A stretch of DNA of 64,000 nt, from NCBI RefSeq assembly GCF_025398315.1, contig NZ_JAODOQ010000001.1, forward strand, positions 1,178,001 through 1,242,000, read 5' to 3'. Both the position numbers and the translations under genes were made by a program. Positions 1 through 9,898 of the stretch are shown here, one piece after another. The DNA comes from Shewanella phaeophyticola (GTDB lineage: Bacteria; Pseudomonadota; Gammaproteobacteria; Enterobacterales; Shewanellaceae). Numbering within the stretch: the stretch's first letter is position 1; the number at the start of each line of letters is the position of its first letter. The notes beneath the pieces were generated by a model, which saw only the letters and a list, made by a program, of their open reading frames with translations, searched no databases and was not told the DNA's origin.

Positions 1-83
1 TGTGCTTGCATGGCTTGTTCGAGCTTATCATCGTAGGCTTTACGTAGTTTTTTGATGGGGTCTGACTTTAAAAATGAAAACAT
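1..83 (-). CDS. Partial small DUF6435-like protein (N-terminus only)
   Basis: Reading leftward from the ATG at 83, the frame stays open to the window edge and begins MFSFLKSDPIKKLRKAYDDK. A short Phe/Leu start followed by a charged helix (KKLRKAY, then LEQAMQA) resembles the small cytosolic DUF6435-type proteins of Shewanella and relatives, whose function is unknown. Only about 27 residues are visible, so the assignment rests on the N-terminal pattern alone. No clear Shine-Dalgarno precedes the ATG. Confidence 0.45.
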   Translation of the reverse strand, partial: MFSFLKSDPIKKLRKAYDDKLEQAMQA

Positions 84-283
84 TGAAGGTTCTTTTTTGT
101 AGGTAGATAGTGTTACTGATACGACGTAAATCGGTTAGTGGTTTAAGTCATCCGCTTTTATTTTTTAAACATCATTATTGACGAAATTAACCAATCGATT
201 TATTGGTTGAAGCTCACCAAGTTGCTGTATTCATTTTCAACACTTGTCCTTTGCAAAGTAAAGATCGTAATGGCAGTGTAAAT

Positions 284-302
284 AATATTGATAACGATTC
301 CT
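284..302 (+). promoter_or_regulatory. Candidate Fur box upstream of the siderophore receptor
   Basis: The 19 bases AATATTGATAACGATTCCT match the classical Fur consensus (GATAATGATAATCATTATC) at about 12 of 19 positions, including the TGATAA core and ATT on the other arm. The site lies about 100 bp before the start of a TonB-dependent siderophore receptor, where iron repression is expected. The match is by eye and no promoter elements were confirmed around it. Confidence 0.4.
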
Positions 303-400
303 ATTAAGATTAATGTTTTTTCATCTTGTGACATTGCACGAGTAAACAAACATCTATTTAGAGGTGTATTTACGTTTATAAATACTAAATAGGACATTCG

Positions 401-2536
401 ATGAAAAACAATGGGTTACATTTTTCCAAGAACAAATTGGCTGCTTTATGCGCTTGCGCATTATCTTTAAACAGTTACGCAGAGACCGTTGAGGATGACG
501 TTGAGCAACATAATAATGACATTGAATCGATTAGTGTTGTTGGTCACAAATTGACAGAATTAAGCGCGGGTAATAATGGTGGGGCGTTAGGCAATAAAAC
601 GTTATTAGAAACCCCTTTTTCGGTCGATGTGATTTCGCTTGAAGATATGGAGATTCGACAGGTCAATACGTTAGATAGTCTTTTTAGCCGAGAAGCTTCA
701 GTATCTGTTGATGGTAGCGCATACAGCACCTTTGGTTCGACTATTAGGGTACGTGGTCTGCCATTAGATTATACCAATAGTTTTAAAATAAATGGCATGT
801 CTATCAATAATTTTAGTGGTGAATTGCCATATGAAGCTTTTGAGCAGGTGACTTTACTAAAGGGGGCTTCTGGCTTCATGTATGGCATGGCTGCACCTGG
901 TGGGGTAGTCAATTATGTCACTAAAAAAGCCAAAGACGATCAACTTATTGTTGATTTCGGTTTGCGCAGCGACAGTGTCTTCAGTGGGCATATTGATGCC
1001 AGTACGCGGATAGGTGAACATGGTGAATATGGTGTTAGAGTTAATTTAGTTAAAGAGGAAGGTGACACTTATTTAGAAAATGGCACCATTGATCGTGAAA
1101 CCGCCTCTTTAGCATTTGATGCGCAACTCACTGATTCTCTCTATTGAATCGTTGATGTTATTTACAGTGATCGTTTAACTGAAAATTCATGGACAACCAT
1201 GAATAATAATTTAGATAGCAGCGAATCATTGCCTGATACAGTCAGTGGTACTCGAAGCATTGCCCCTGAAGGTACTTTTGACGATTATAAGAATATCGTG
1301 GCACTTACGAGCTTAAATTGGGACATTGATGAAACGTGGAGTGTTCGTTTTGAGTATGACTATTCTAAAAATGAAACTCGTTGGGTAAAAACGTTAGCGT
1401 ATTTAGAAAATTCTACCGGCGATATCGATATTGCCTTATATGACCAATATTTTGATGTTAATTATGACCAAGTACAAGTACAAGCTAATGGCGAATTTGA
1501 CACTGGCAGCATAAGTCACAGTTTATTAGTTGGCGCGTCCTATCAAAAGTCGACCACCTACAGAAATGACCCTGACCGCAAAGTGACTTGGGGCTATGGC
1601 ACTGATAATCTTTACGATCCAGTAGATTTAACGGCTTACAATTCAACCTTAGAAGATAATTTATCGCTGGCTTGGACTGATAAACAAGAGTCTTTTTATG
1701 TTAGTGACTTTATATCGCTTACTGACGAATGGGAAGTGTTATTAGGTATTAGGGGCACTCAAATTGAGCACACTCCAAGCGAGTATTTCTCTTCATACCA
1801 AGCATATAATGAAGACAGCGCAGTAACGCCTACCGCGGCATTAATGTACAAGCCTGATATGAATACAACGTATTATGTTAGCTATGTTGAATCATTTGAA
1901 GGTACGACTTCATATGTTGGTGAGACGTATGCCAATGCTGATGAATTATTACCACCTTTAGAAAGTCTGCAATATGAATTAGGCGTTAAAACTGCAGGGG
2001 ATGGTTGGTCAATGACGTCTGCACTGTTTCGTATTGAACGTGGTGCAACATTAGTAACAGATGATAACTACCTTATTCAGGATGGACTGAGTATTTACCA
2101 AGGTTTTGAGTTTAGTGCCGCATGGGAAGTTACCGATAATTTATCTTTATATGGCGATTTAATGTTGTTAGATGCGACATACGATAAAACCAATACCGCA
2201 GTGGAAGGTAATGATGTTGCTGGTACTCCGAGTGAACAATTTAGCATACAAACGAATTATGACTTTGATGCTATACCTGGTTTAGCGATTAATTTAGGCG
2301 CTAAACATTTTGGAAAAACAACTTTAGATTCAAATAATAATTGGGAGTTACCTGCATATAACTTATTTTATGCTGGGGCAAGTTATAACACTACACTTTA
2401 TGACAAATCGTTAACGATAATTGGTTCTGTCGATAACCTGTTTGATAAAGAGTTTTGAGTCGTTGGTGATGCATACGGTGCATTACGTATTGGTGAGCCA
2501 CGGACTTTTGCGGTAAAAGTAAAAATGAGTATTTAA
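401..2536 (+). pseudogene. TonB-dependent siderophore receptor, interrupted by two in-frame TGA codons
   Basis: This is an outer-membrane receptor for TonB-driven uptake of a ferric siderophore. The ATG at 401 has AGGA upstream and starts a signal peptide ending near SYA. The plug domain follows (residues about 45-165, with RVRGLPLDY and the APGGVVNYVTKK motif), then the barrel, ending in the typical NLFDKEF...ALRIGEPRTFAV...MSI. One frame runs from 401 to 2536 (711 codons, normal for the family) but contains TGA at 1145-1147 and again at 2456-2458. The second TGA sits where related receptors have Trp (DKxYW), and the first is also plausibly Trp, so both may be TGG to TGA changes. As written the product stops after 248 residues, and an internal restart would lack signal and plug. 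The frame is otherwise well preserved, so the damage is recent or a sequence error. Confidence 0.85.
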
Positions 2537-2644
2537 ATATCGTTGTAACATTTACATATTATCCAACAATTAACACGCCGCGAATAAATCATTTATTTGC
2601 GGCAAGTTATTCATAGTTTGTTATTTATTTAAAGGTTTATATCG

Positions 2645-2914
2645 ATGTTTACATTTTTATCATTACTGGCGACATTTATAGGTGCGGCAGTTCTTTATCT
2701 CACCAACAAAAATCAAAAAATAATTGCTAGGCCATTAATTAAATACTGGAGGTTAATAACCATTTTTTGTTGGGGAATATCCTTATTTATATGGGTTTCT
2801 TTATTTGTGGTCAGTGCTGCAATCTTTATTTGGTTATTTACAATAATTATCGCCCTTACGATTGTTCCTCTATTGAGTCTCAATCACTTTTTTCATGTTA
2901 AAGGTAGTCAATAA
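2645..2914 (+). CDS. Small membrane protein, DUF3325-like, siderophore-receptor operon
   Basis: An 89-residue protein with two or three hydrophobic segments (residues about 1-18, 35-55 and 58-80) and almost no soluble part. Small proteins of this shape (DUF3325) are commonly encoded between siderophore receptors and PepSY proteins and are presumed to assist inner-membrane steps of iron-siderophore handling. The biochemical role is unknown. Its TAA overlaps the next ATG by one base (TAATG), so translation of the two is probably coupled. The family call rests on size, topology and gene order. Confidence 0.6.
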   Translation: MFTFLSLLATFIGAAVLYLTNKNQKIIARPLIKYWRLITIFCWGISLFIWVSLFVVSAAIFIWLFTIIIALTIVPLLSLNHFFHVKGSQ

Positions 2915-3213
2915 TGGTCAGGTTATCAGTTAATGAAAAGATTCAACCGCATTGGTGGAGTAAAACGCTCGCGGGACTTCTCTTAGGTTTAATGTTGGCT
3001 TATGGCATTGTTGGCATTTTTGCTTGGTATGGTTATGGCGGAATTGATGCGCCAGTAAAAGTACAATTTAACATGTGGATGATCTGCCCTATTTGGATCT
3101 TGGTTTTATCATTTAGCTATTTATTTAAAACAGGTTTTAATGCGGTTGTTTATTTACTCTCTGTAAATGCCGTTGTTTATTGTGCTTTTTTCATCTTAAG
3201 GTGGTTGTCATGA
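2914..3213 (+). CDS. Small membrane protein, DUF3649-like, siderophore-receptor operon
   Basis: A 99-residue inner-membrane protein with three predicted helices (about residues 17-38, 52-70 and 76-96) and a short basic N-terminus containing KIQPHWWSKTLAG. It fits the DUF3649 'iron transporter' type that accompanies TonB siderophore receptors. It overlaps the upstream gene by one base and the downstream PepSY gene by four (ATGA), making a tightly coupled three-gene unit. Substrate and mechanism cannot be read from the sequence. Confidence 0.6.
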   Translation: MVRLSVNEKIQPHWWSKTLAGLLLGLMLAYGIVGIFAWYGYGGIDAPVKVQFNMWMICPIWILVLSFSYLFKTGFNAVVYLLSVNAVVYCAFFILRWLS

Positions 3214-4769
3214 GAGTTCGTGGAGATATTTTACGCACTTATCAGTCGATTCATACTTGGATCGGCATCATTGCGGGTTTAGTGCTATTTATTGGCTTTT
3301 ATGCTGGTTCGCTAACGATGTTTAAGCATGAGATCACTCAATGGGCTACACCTGCTAGCCACCAGTTATCGCAAATCCCTATTGAGAAGTTCGATAAACT
3401 GATACAACAAGCTTCATCAAAATTTGCTAAAGCAGAACAAGATTTTACCGTTAACTTTAATGAGCACTTGTCACCATTAACTTGGTTTGAACGCAGTGGT
3501 GGACGAGAGTTGGCTCTCAATAATGTGATGCGACATGCAACGTTATCCGAGGATGATCAATTAATCACTCAAGTTAATCCAACAAATGAGTTGGGTGAGT
3601 TAATTGACATGCTCCATCGAACTGCAGGCATACCCGGTAAAGCGGGGCATGAAGATATCGGAGTGTTAATTCTAGGCATCGCATCCGTGTTATATTTTCT
3701 AGCATTAGTTTCTGGAGTCGTTATTTTACTACCGACCTTAGTAAAAAGTTTTTTTGCATTAAGGCCAAATAAAGGCAGTAATCGTCTATGGCTTGATAGT
3801 CATAATTTAGTGGGCATCATTAGTTTACCTTTTCATTTGATTATCGCTTGGACGGTTATCGTGTTTGCTTTTCATGATTTTTTCTATGGTGGTTTAAGTC
3901 TTATTTATGGTGATGAACCGATGTTTGAAATAAGAAGTAAGCCCTCTATTGAATATACTGTTGAGCAGCTTCCATCTATCTCCACTTACCTTAATAAAAT
4001 TGATGATATTGCTGAAGGATATAAAATTGAATCAATGGCGTTTTCAAATTTATCATCAGCAAACCCAAGTGTCGGTATCACTATTATTAATCAACATGAA
4101 ATGATGAGGGTGAGTTCGGGTGATTTTATTTACATGAACCCGTATACGTTAAACGTTAATTACAGCAGCATCCCATTGAGCGATGAAGATGTATATACAC
4201 CAATCGTGGCTGGCATTTTTTCATTACACTTTGGTGGTTACGCTGGGGATTTCGGGCGATGGGTGTATTTCATTTTAGGTTTGTTAGGTGCTTTTATATT
4301 CTACAGTGGTAACTTACTTTGGTTGGAAAAACGTCGTAAAAAGCAATCTCAACAAAGTCAGTCTAGCCGAATCATGGCCTCACTTACGATTGGAGTATGC
4401 TTAGGTTCAATGATGGCAGTTGTTGTTACTCTATTAGTCAGTAAATGGTTATATCTGTTTGGGTCAGAGGTTAACACTTATTACCTTTGGTGTTATTACG
4501 TTTGTTTTTTTAGTGCTTTATTATACAGTTTTCTTCGTGGGGCCGCTAAAAGTGCAATTGATTTACAGTTGATTTTATTTGTAACTTGTTTATTGATCCC
4601 GTTAACTTCTGTTGTTGCTTTATTGTTCCCGAGTATCGGGTTGTTGCGACCTCTAATCTTTTCAAGTTTTGTTGTTGAGGGGATAGCATTGTTATTTTCT
4701 GCGGTATTCTTTTATTGTTTTCTTAAAACCAGAAAAAGAGCATACCAAGGTGAAAGAAATAGCATATAG
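3210..4769 (+). CDS. PepSY-associated TM helix protein (putative ferric-siderophore reductase)
   Basis: A 519-residue inner-membrane protein. The ATG at 3210 is chosen over an upstream TTG because it overlaps the preceding stop as ATGA. The first helix (IHTWIGIIAGLVLFIGFYAG) carries the family's conserved His. A periplasmic PepSY-type region follows, then helices with HNLVGIISLPFHLI and FSLHFGGYAGDFGRW, whose histidines are the usual haem-ligand candidates. Four more hydrophobic helices make up the C-terminal third. Relatives next to siderophore receptors (FoxB/PiuB-like) are thought to reduce or release iron from imported siderophores. It is intact although its receptor gene upstream is broken. 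Confidence 0.8.
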   Translation: MRVRGDILRTYQSIHTWIGIIAGLVLFIGFYAGSLTMFKHEITQWATPASHQLSQIPIEKFDKLIQQASSKFAKAEQDFTVNFNEHLSPLTWFERSGGRELALNNVMRHATLSEDDQLITQVNPTNELGELIDMLHRTAGIPGKAGHEDIGVLILGIASVLYFLALVSGVVILLPTLVKSFFALRPNKGSNRLWLDSHNLVGIISLPFHLIIAWTVIVFAFHDFFYGGLSLIYGDEPMFEIRSKPSIEYTVEQLPSISTYLNKIDDIAEGYKIESMAFSNLSSANPSVGITIINQHEMMRVSSGDFIYMNPYTLNVNYSSIPLSDEDVYTPIVAGIFSLHFGGYAGDFGRWVYFILGLLGAFIFYSGNLLWLEKRRKKQSQQSQSSRIMASLTIGVCLGSMMAVVVTLLVSKWLYLFGSEVNTYYLWCYYVCFFSALLYSFLRGAAKSAIDLQLILFVTCLLIPLTSVVALLFPSIGLLRPLIFSSFVVEGIALLFSAVFFYCFLKTRKRAYQGERNSI

Positions 4770-5062
4770 TGCCTTACCAAGCCCAGATAAACCAGTAGAC
4801 TCAATAATGTTAAGCAAAGCTTAAATAGTGGCAATCGGTTAAGCCCATGAACACTCTTGATACATATCGCTAGCACGTTTATTTTGCGGGGCAATATCTG
4901 TTGCTAGTAAAATGGCACTAGCACTGCGATTGAGAGTGTAGCTAGGATGTTAGCGATGCCATAAATTTCTACGGATAAACACGCTATAAACCAGTGATGC
5001 TGGTTTAGTTAGCTTAAATTGAGCGATTTAAAGGGGTTGCTAGTGCACTTTTTGTTAATGAG

Positions 5063-6058
5063 TTAATCTTGCCAGCGTTGTTTAATGTACAGAATACTGG
5101 GCAGACATTGTTGCATTAACACCACTAAATCTGGGTCAAAGTGAATACCGCTTTGGCTTTCGATAAACGCCATAGCTTGTTCTACTGTCCAGGCTTCTTT
5201 GTAAGGCCGTTTACTGGTGAGCGCATCAAATACGTCAGCAATAGCAACAATGCGACCTTCAATCGGGATTTCTTTGCCTTTCAAGCCTTTAGGGTAACCG
5301 CTGCCGTCGAACTTTTCGTGGTGGGTGAGGGACACCATTTTGGCCAGTGCGATTAAATCGGAATCTGATTCACCGAGAATTTCTGCACCAATCTCTGGGT
5401 GAGTCTTCATGATGGTAAATTCTTCGTCGGTCAATTTACCGGGCTTAAGCATAATGCTGTCTGGAATACCGATTTTACCTATGTCGTGCATAGGCGCGGC
5501 GTGGAGTAAATTGTCGGCGGCAAAATCAGATAAACCGTAGGCGAGGGCAATGATTTTTGAATAGTGGCTCATGCGCATAATGTGCATGCCTGTTTCATTG
5601 TCTTTATATTCTGATGCACGGCCTAAACGTTGAATAACCTGTAAACGGGTACGGCGTAAATCGTCTGCCTGCACCAGTGATAAATGCGTACGTACTCGCG
5701 CTTTAACGATTGCTGGTGATACTGGCTTGGTGATGTAGTCAACGGCGCCGACTTCAAATCCTTTGGTTTCATCGACTTCGTCACTAAGCGCAGTGACAAA
5801 AATAACCGGTACAGCTTTGCTAAGCATGTCTGTTTTGAGTTGTTCGCATACTTCAAACCCTGTCATGCCTGGCATCATAACATCAAGCAAAATCAGATTT
5901 GGCAGTTCACGTTGTACTAGGCGTAATGCTTCTTCACCACTTTTAGCAAAAATGAGGCGGTATTGCTCCTCGAGCATTTTTTTTAGTACTCTAAGGTTTG
6001 CGGGTTCGTCATCCACAATTAGGATGGTTTGTTTACTATCTTGTCGGTTAAATATCAT
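5063..6058 (-). CDS. Response regulator with HD-GYP output domain (RpfG-like)
   Basis: A 331-residue cytosolic protein. The N-terminal receiver domain (residues about 10-125) has the DDE acidic pocket and phospho-acceptor D59 in LILLDVMMPG. The C-terminal HD-GYP domain (about 140-325) has HDIGK with H191-D192, a THHEKFDGSGYP motif and the downstream HFDP signature, so all metal and cyclic-di-GMP phosphodiesterase residues seem present. It starts 12 bp after the stop of the upstream hybrid kinase on the same strand, so the two are probably one operon, with the kinase phosphorylating this regulator. Expected role: lowering cyclic-di-GMP in response to the kinase's signal. Confidence 0.9.
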   Translation of the reverse strand: MIFNRQDSKQTILIVDDEPANLRVLKKMLEEQYRLIFAKSGEEALRLVQRELPNLILLDVMMPGMTGFEVCEQLKTDMLSKAVPVIFVTALSDEVDETKGFEVGAVDYITKPVSPAIVKARVRTHLSLVQADDLRRTRLQVIQRLGRASEYKDNETGMHIMRMSHYSKIIALAYGLSDFAADNLLHAAPMHDIGKIGIPDSIMLKPGKLTDEEFTIMKTHPEIGAEILGESDSDLIALAKMVSLTHHEKFDGSGYPKGLKGKEIPIEGRIVAIADVFDALTSKRPYKEAWTVEQAMAFIESQSGIHFDPDLVVLMQQCLPSILYIKQRWQD

Positions 6059-6070
6059 CTGCTTAATTCT

Positions 6071-9000
6071 TTATTGTGCATTAATGTGCGCGTCGAGATT
6101 ATCGAGTTCAATTAACGCTTGTTCAAATTCAAAATCGTCTAAGGCATGCTGAATTGATATACATTTAAGGTGATACACTGAAGGTATGCTTGTCATCAAC
6201 GAGTTGAGATCGGCCTCATTGTATTCGTTATCTTTGGCTGCAAGGCGTATTCGATTGATAAGCTGTTTCAACTTAACGGGGTTGATACAGCTTTCTTGTT
6301 GTGTTTTATCGACGCTTTTAGACGCTATGGGTTGTTGCTGAATATAGTCATTTACCTTGTTAAATGCGTGTTCAATATTAGGCAATGTGGTCAGTAAATC
6401 TTGAGCAGACTTTGTGATTGCTAGCCGCTCTGCCTCGGTGAGCAAGCGGGTTAATTGCGGCAGTGCTAAATTACCGGCTAAACCTTTTAACCCATGCAGT
6501 TGTGCCTGTATTGCTGGCCAATTATCTTCAACAATTAACTGTGTTAGCTCGGCAATACAATGCTGTTGCTTAAAGATAAAGCCGTTAATCTCTTTGATTA
6601 ATGTGGCTTGGTCGCCCCACAAGCTCATGCCTTTTGGCTCGTTAACCACTTGTGGTTTTTCAGTGGTGTTTTGCGTTGTTTTAGGCGTGTTTATACTGAT
6701 ATCAAGTTTTAATACTTTCGCTATTTCATTATTTAACAAGGCTATATCAATGGGTTTATTGGCAAAGCCGTCCATGCCGGCATCCATAGCCGCGATTCTA
6801 TCTTCAGGTAGCACGCTGGCGGTTAATGCAATGATGGGCATGTGGGGTAATTGTTGGATTACTTCTTGTTCGCGGCGCAGGCGAGATGCGGTTAGTCCAT
6901 CCATGATGGGCATTTGTACGTCCATCAATACGATATCGATGTTATCGCTTTGCATGCGCAGTAGGGCTTGCTTGCCGTCGCGTGCGGTAATCACGGTATG
7001 ACCTTGGCGTTTCATTACAATAGTCAATAAATCAATATTTTGCTGAATGTCATCAACCACTAATATCGTTAATGGTTTAATAACATAACTCGACAATGGG
7101 TCTACGGTTGGCTGTATGTATTTAGGGGCTGTGAGTGGTAAGGCAAATTTAAAGCAACTGCCTTTGCCATAGGTACTATTGGCGGTGATTTTTCCGCCCA
7201 TTAACTCAACCAATTGTTGACTGATGGTTGTGCCTAAACCAGTACCGCCAAAACGGCGATTCATACTGGCATCTGCCTGAGCAAAAGCATCAAATACTGA
7301 GGCTAGTTGGGTTTGTGTCATGCCAATGCCGGTGTCGCTTATGGCAAATTCAATGCAACCGCTTTTAGGCTTTACACTGACATTAATACTGACGCCGCCC
7401 TCTTGGGTAAACTTAATGGCATTACCTATGAGATTAGTGAGTACTTGACGGATCCTATCGGGCGCGCCGTGATAAGACTGTTTCACCTCGGGGGCAACAT
7501 CAATATCTACATAAAGCCCCTTACTGTTTGCTTGTAGCCATAAGGTTGATACTACAGAGTCGACTTCTTCAATTACCGAAAAATCACGCAATTCTAATTC
7601 AAATTTACCTTTATCGAGTTTAGCGCTGTCGAGTACATCATTAAGCAAGTGCAATAATGATTTGGCTGACTGGTTAATAGTATGCAGATGCTTTTGTTGT
7701 GCGGCAGGTAATTTATCGTCGAGTAAAATGTCACTAAAGCCAATAATGGCATTCATTGGCGTTCTAATTTCATGGCTCATGTTAGCTAAAAACGCGGCTC
7801 GCGATGATGCAGCTTGTTCCGCTTTGTCTTTAGCAATCATCAGCGATTGCTCCATTTCTTTGCGTTCGGTAATGTCCATAATAAAGCCGTCGAGCCAATG
7901 ACTATTACTTTCTACATCATCAACACTTATATCATCAACATGGGTACCATAGCCCATCAGCCAACGAATATCGCCATTAGCGTTAAAAATACGAAATTCA
8001 AGAATAAACACTTTATTTGAGGTGACTTGATGAGTAATGGGTTCAACATCATCTGGGTGAACATGTTCATAAAAACTACGTTTGGGTTGTTCACCGAGAT
8101 AGTCACTTGCAGGGTAGCCAGTAATGCTTTCAACGGCATCACTGATAAATACCATAGGCCAGTTTTTGGTATTTAAACAACGATAAGCAATGCCTGGAAT
8201 GTTGGCTATTAATGATCTAAATTGTGCTTCGCTTTTTATCAGCGCTCGTTGCATTTCAATACGATGACGTAAGTCACTTATGTACATCACAAACAGGCTT
8301 TTACCTTCAATACTGACATGACCGATTGAGACCCTAACTGGAATGGTTTTACCATTGATGTGTAGCGCTTCAACATCGCGCCCATCACTCTTTTGATTAC
8401 TTAATCTGTCATCGGTATAGCTGTTGAGGTAGGTATTAAAGTCGTCGATAAAAGTGGCAGGGATAAACTGACGTATATTTTGGTGACAAATATCATCGAG
8501 GTGCCAACCTAATAGATGCTCTACAGCTTGGTTGCCGCTTTCAATATAACCTTTATCGTTAAAGGTTATTATGCCGTCAATGGCGGTGCTAATGGTTGCC
8601 CGATAACGTGCTTCACTGAGTTTTGCAGCGTGTAAAGAGGCTTGGTACTTAATTAACATGTTAACGGTGAGTACAAATAGAATGATCACAATCGTAATCG
8701 TGGCAACCGCAATGCCTAAGTAGAGTGACACCATTGTGGTTTGTTCTGAAAACTCAAACCCAGGTGGCCTAACAAATCTCGCAGCAGCCATACCGGTATA
8801 ATGCATTGCTGAAATTGCACAGCCCATCACTAGCGCTGCGATCATATTTTTATGCAATTCAGATAATTTGGAGTGACCGATCTGATTTAAGCTAAAGCGG
8901 ATCCACAAAGACAATATCGCCAATGCAATAGCCACTACAATCGATAAACCAAAGTAAAACAGGTCATAACGTAATAGTGGTGCCATTTCCATTGCGGCCA

Positions 9001-9427
9001 TGCCCACATAATGCATCGTGCCAATACCAGCGCCGACTAAAACCCCTCCAACAATAAAGTGGCTTAATTTTGGCTTGTTGATGGAAATCACATTCAACGC
9101 CACCCAGGATGCAGCAATGCTGGGCACAAACGATAATGCTGTGATCCCTACGTTATAACTCACTGGTGTACATAGGCTAAATGCCAACATACCGATAAAG
9201 TGCATCGACCAGACACCACCGCCCAACGCTATGCTGCCACACGATATAAGTAAATGGCGTTTAACGACGTTGACTGTCACGGTCGCTTGTGAGGCCACTT
9301 GCATTGCCATATAGGAGGCAAACACCGCAATAGTGATAGATATCAATACGACTAAAGGGTCAAAATTTCCTACGATGAGTAAGCTTTCATCGGAGATAGA
9401 AAATAGCGTAGGTATTGTTTGAAGCAT
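6071..9427 (-). CDS. MHYT-domain hybrid sensor histidine kinase with receiver and Hpt domains
   Basis: A protein of about 1118 residues, counted from the ATG at 9427. A GTG at 9496 would add 23 residues; neither start has a clear Shine-Dalgarno. The N-terminal MHYT membrane sensor has seven helices and three signature repeats (MHFIGM about 75, MHYVGM about 138, MHYTGM about 208), thought to bind metal and sense a gas or copper. Two PAS domains follow (about 275-390 and 400-525). The kinase core has FLANMSHEIRTP with H552, an N-box NLIGNAIKF and G-boxes DTGIGM and GGTGLG. A receiver has D836 in VLMDVQMPIMDG, and a C-terminal Hpt has H978 in HGLKG. It can therefore run a full phosphorelay, presumably ending at the adjacent HD-GYP regulator. 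Confidence 0.88.
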   Translation of the reverse strand: MLQTIPTLFSISDESLLIVGNFDPLVVLISITIAVFASYMAMQVASQATVTVNVVKRHLLISCGSIALGGGVWSMHFIGMLAFSLCTPVSYNVGITALSFVPSIAASWVALNVISINKPKLSHFIVGGVLVGAGIGTMHYVGMAAMEMAPLLRYDLFYFGLSIVVAIALAILSLWIRFSLNQIGHSKLSELHKNMIAALVMGCAISAMHYTGMAAARFVRPPGFEFSEQTTMVSLYLGIAVATITIVIILFVLTVNMLIKYQASLHAAKLSEARYRATISTAIDGIITFNDKGYIESGNQAVEHLLGWHLDDICHQNIRQFIPATFIDDFNTYLNSYTDDRLSNQKSDGRDVEALHINGKTIPVRVSIGHVSIEGKSLFVMYISDLRHRIEMQRALIKSEAQFRSLIANIPGIAYRCLNTKNWPMVFISDAVESITGYPASDYLGEQPKRSFYEHVHPDDVEPITHQVTSNKVFILEFRIFNANGDIRWLMGYGTHVDDISVDDVESNSHWLDGFIMDITERKEMEQSLMIAKDKAEQAASSRAAFLANMSHEIRTPMNAIIGFSDILLDDKLPAAQQKHLHTINQSAKSLLHLLNDVLDSAKLDKGKFELELRDFSVIEEVDSVVSTLWLQANSKGLYVDIDVAPEVKQSYHGAPDRIRQVLTNLIGNAIKFTQEGGVSINVSVKPKSGCIEFAISDTGIGMTQTQLASVFDAFAQADASMNRRFGGTGLGTTISQQLVELMGGKITANSTYGKGSCFKFALPLTAPKYIQPTVDPLSSYVIKPLTILVVDDIQQNIDLLTIVMKRQGHTVITARDGKQALLRMQSDNIDIVLMDVQMPIMDGLTASRLRREQEVIQQLPHMPIIALTASVLPEDRIAAMDAGMDGFANKPIDIALLNNEIAKVLKLDISINTPKTTQNTTEKPQVVNEPKGMSLWGDQATLIKEINGFIFKQQHCIAELTQLIVEDNWPAIQAQLHGLKGLAGNLALPQLTRLLTEAERLAITKSAQDLLTTLPNIEHAFNKVNDYIQQQPIASKSVDKTQQESCINPVKLKQLINRIRLAAKDNEYNEADLNSLMTSIPSVYHLKCISIQHALDDFEFEQALIELDNLDAHINAQ

Positions 9428-9898
9428 ATGAGATAGATAAAAGCCAGTTAAAGTAATCGAGAATAATGAATGTATCGGCAGGAAAACAAAAAACACCAGA
9501 ATGTGGTTAATTTTTAACTAAAGTTTGTGTTAAATCAATATTTAAATCTATTATTGGGTTTATGCTGAATGGTTTTGCTTGTTAAGTGAAGGCGTTATGT
9601 TGAGTCTGATGCATTTGTTGTTAAATTGCTAACAGTAAGTGAGTGAAGCCAGATCGCGTTATATTGTTGAGGTTTTTTTCATCATTAAATCAATACCTTT
9701 ACCGTATTTCGAGTTACTAAGTAATGTTTTTTATAATAAGCGTTAAGTTAATTGTTATAAAAATCAGAATCTTGTGCTTAATTAAGTATAGGTTCAATAA
9801 TTGTGTGCTAAAGCACAGCGCGAAAATTAGAAAATTGTATAATTGAGCAAATTCTGTACACATCCCATGTTGTTTTTATTACTTTAGGGCTTATTTGT
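9428..9898. other. Intergenic region between divergent signalling genes
   Basis: About 470 bp between the leftward MHYT kinase and the rightward HD-GYP gene. It is AT-rich and has no open frame with a ribosome binding site. It should hold both promoters, but no -35/-10 pair stood out, and no inverted repeat longer than about 8 bp was seen. Confidence 0.5.

Noticed and set aside
1145..2458. Selenocysteine or recoded TGA in the receptor gene
   Set aside because: The residues expected are Trp, not Cys/Sec, no SECIS-like hairpin was seen, and other genes here end with TGA normally.
4988..5006. Hairpin AAACCAG/CTGGTTT between the PepSY gene and the HD-GYP regulator
   Set aside because: Short, AT-rich and without a T run. 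It could be a weak terminator but cannot be supported.
6414..7001. A 195-codon rightward frame antisense to the hybrid kinase gene
   Set aside because: It lies wholly within a well-supported kinase gene and shows no conserved motif.
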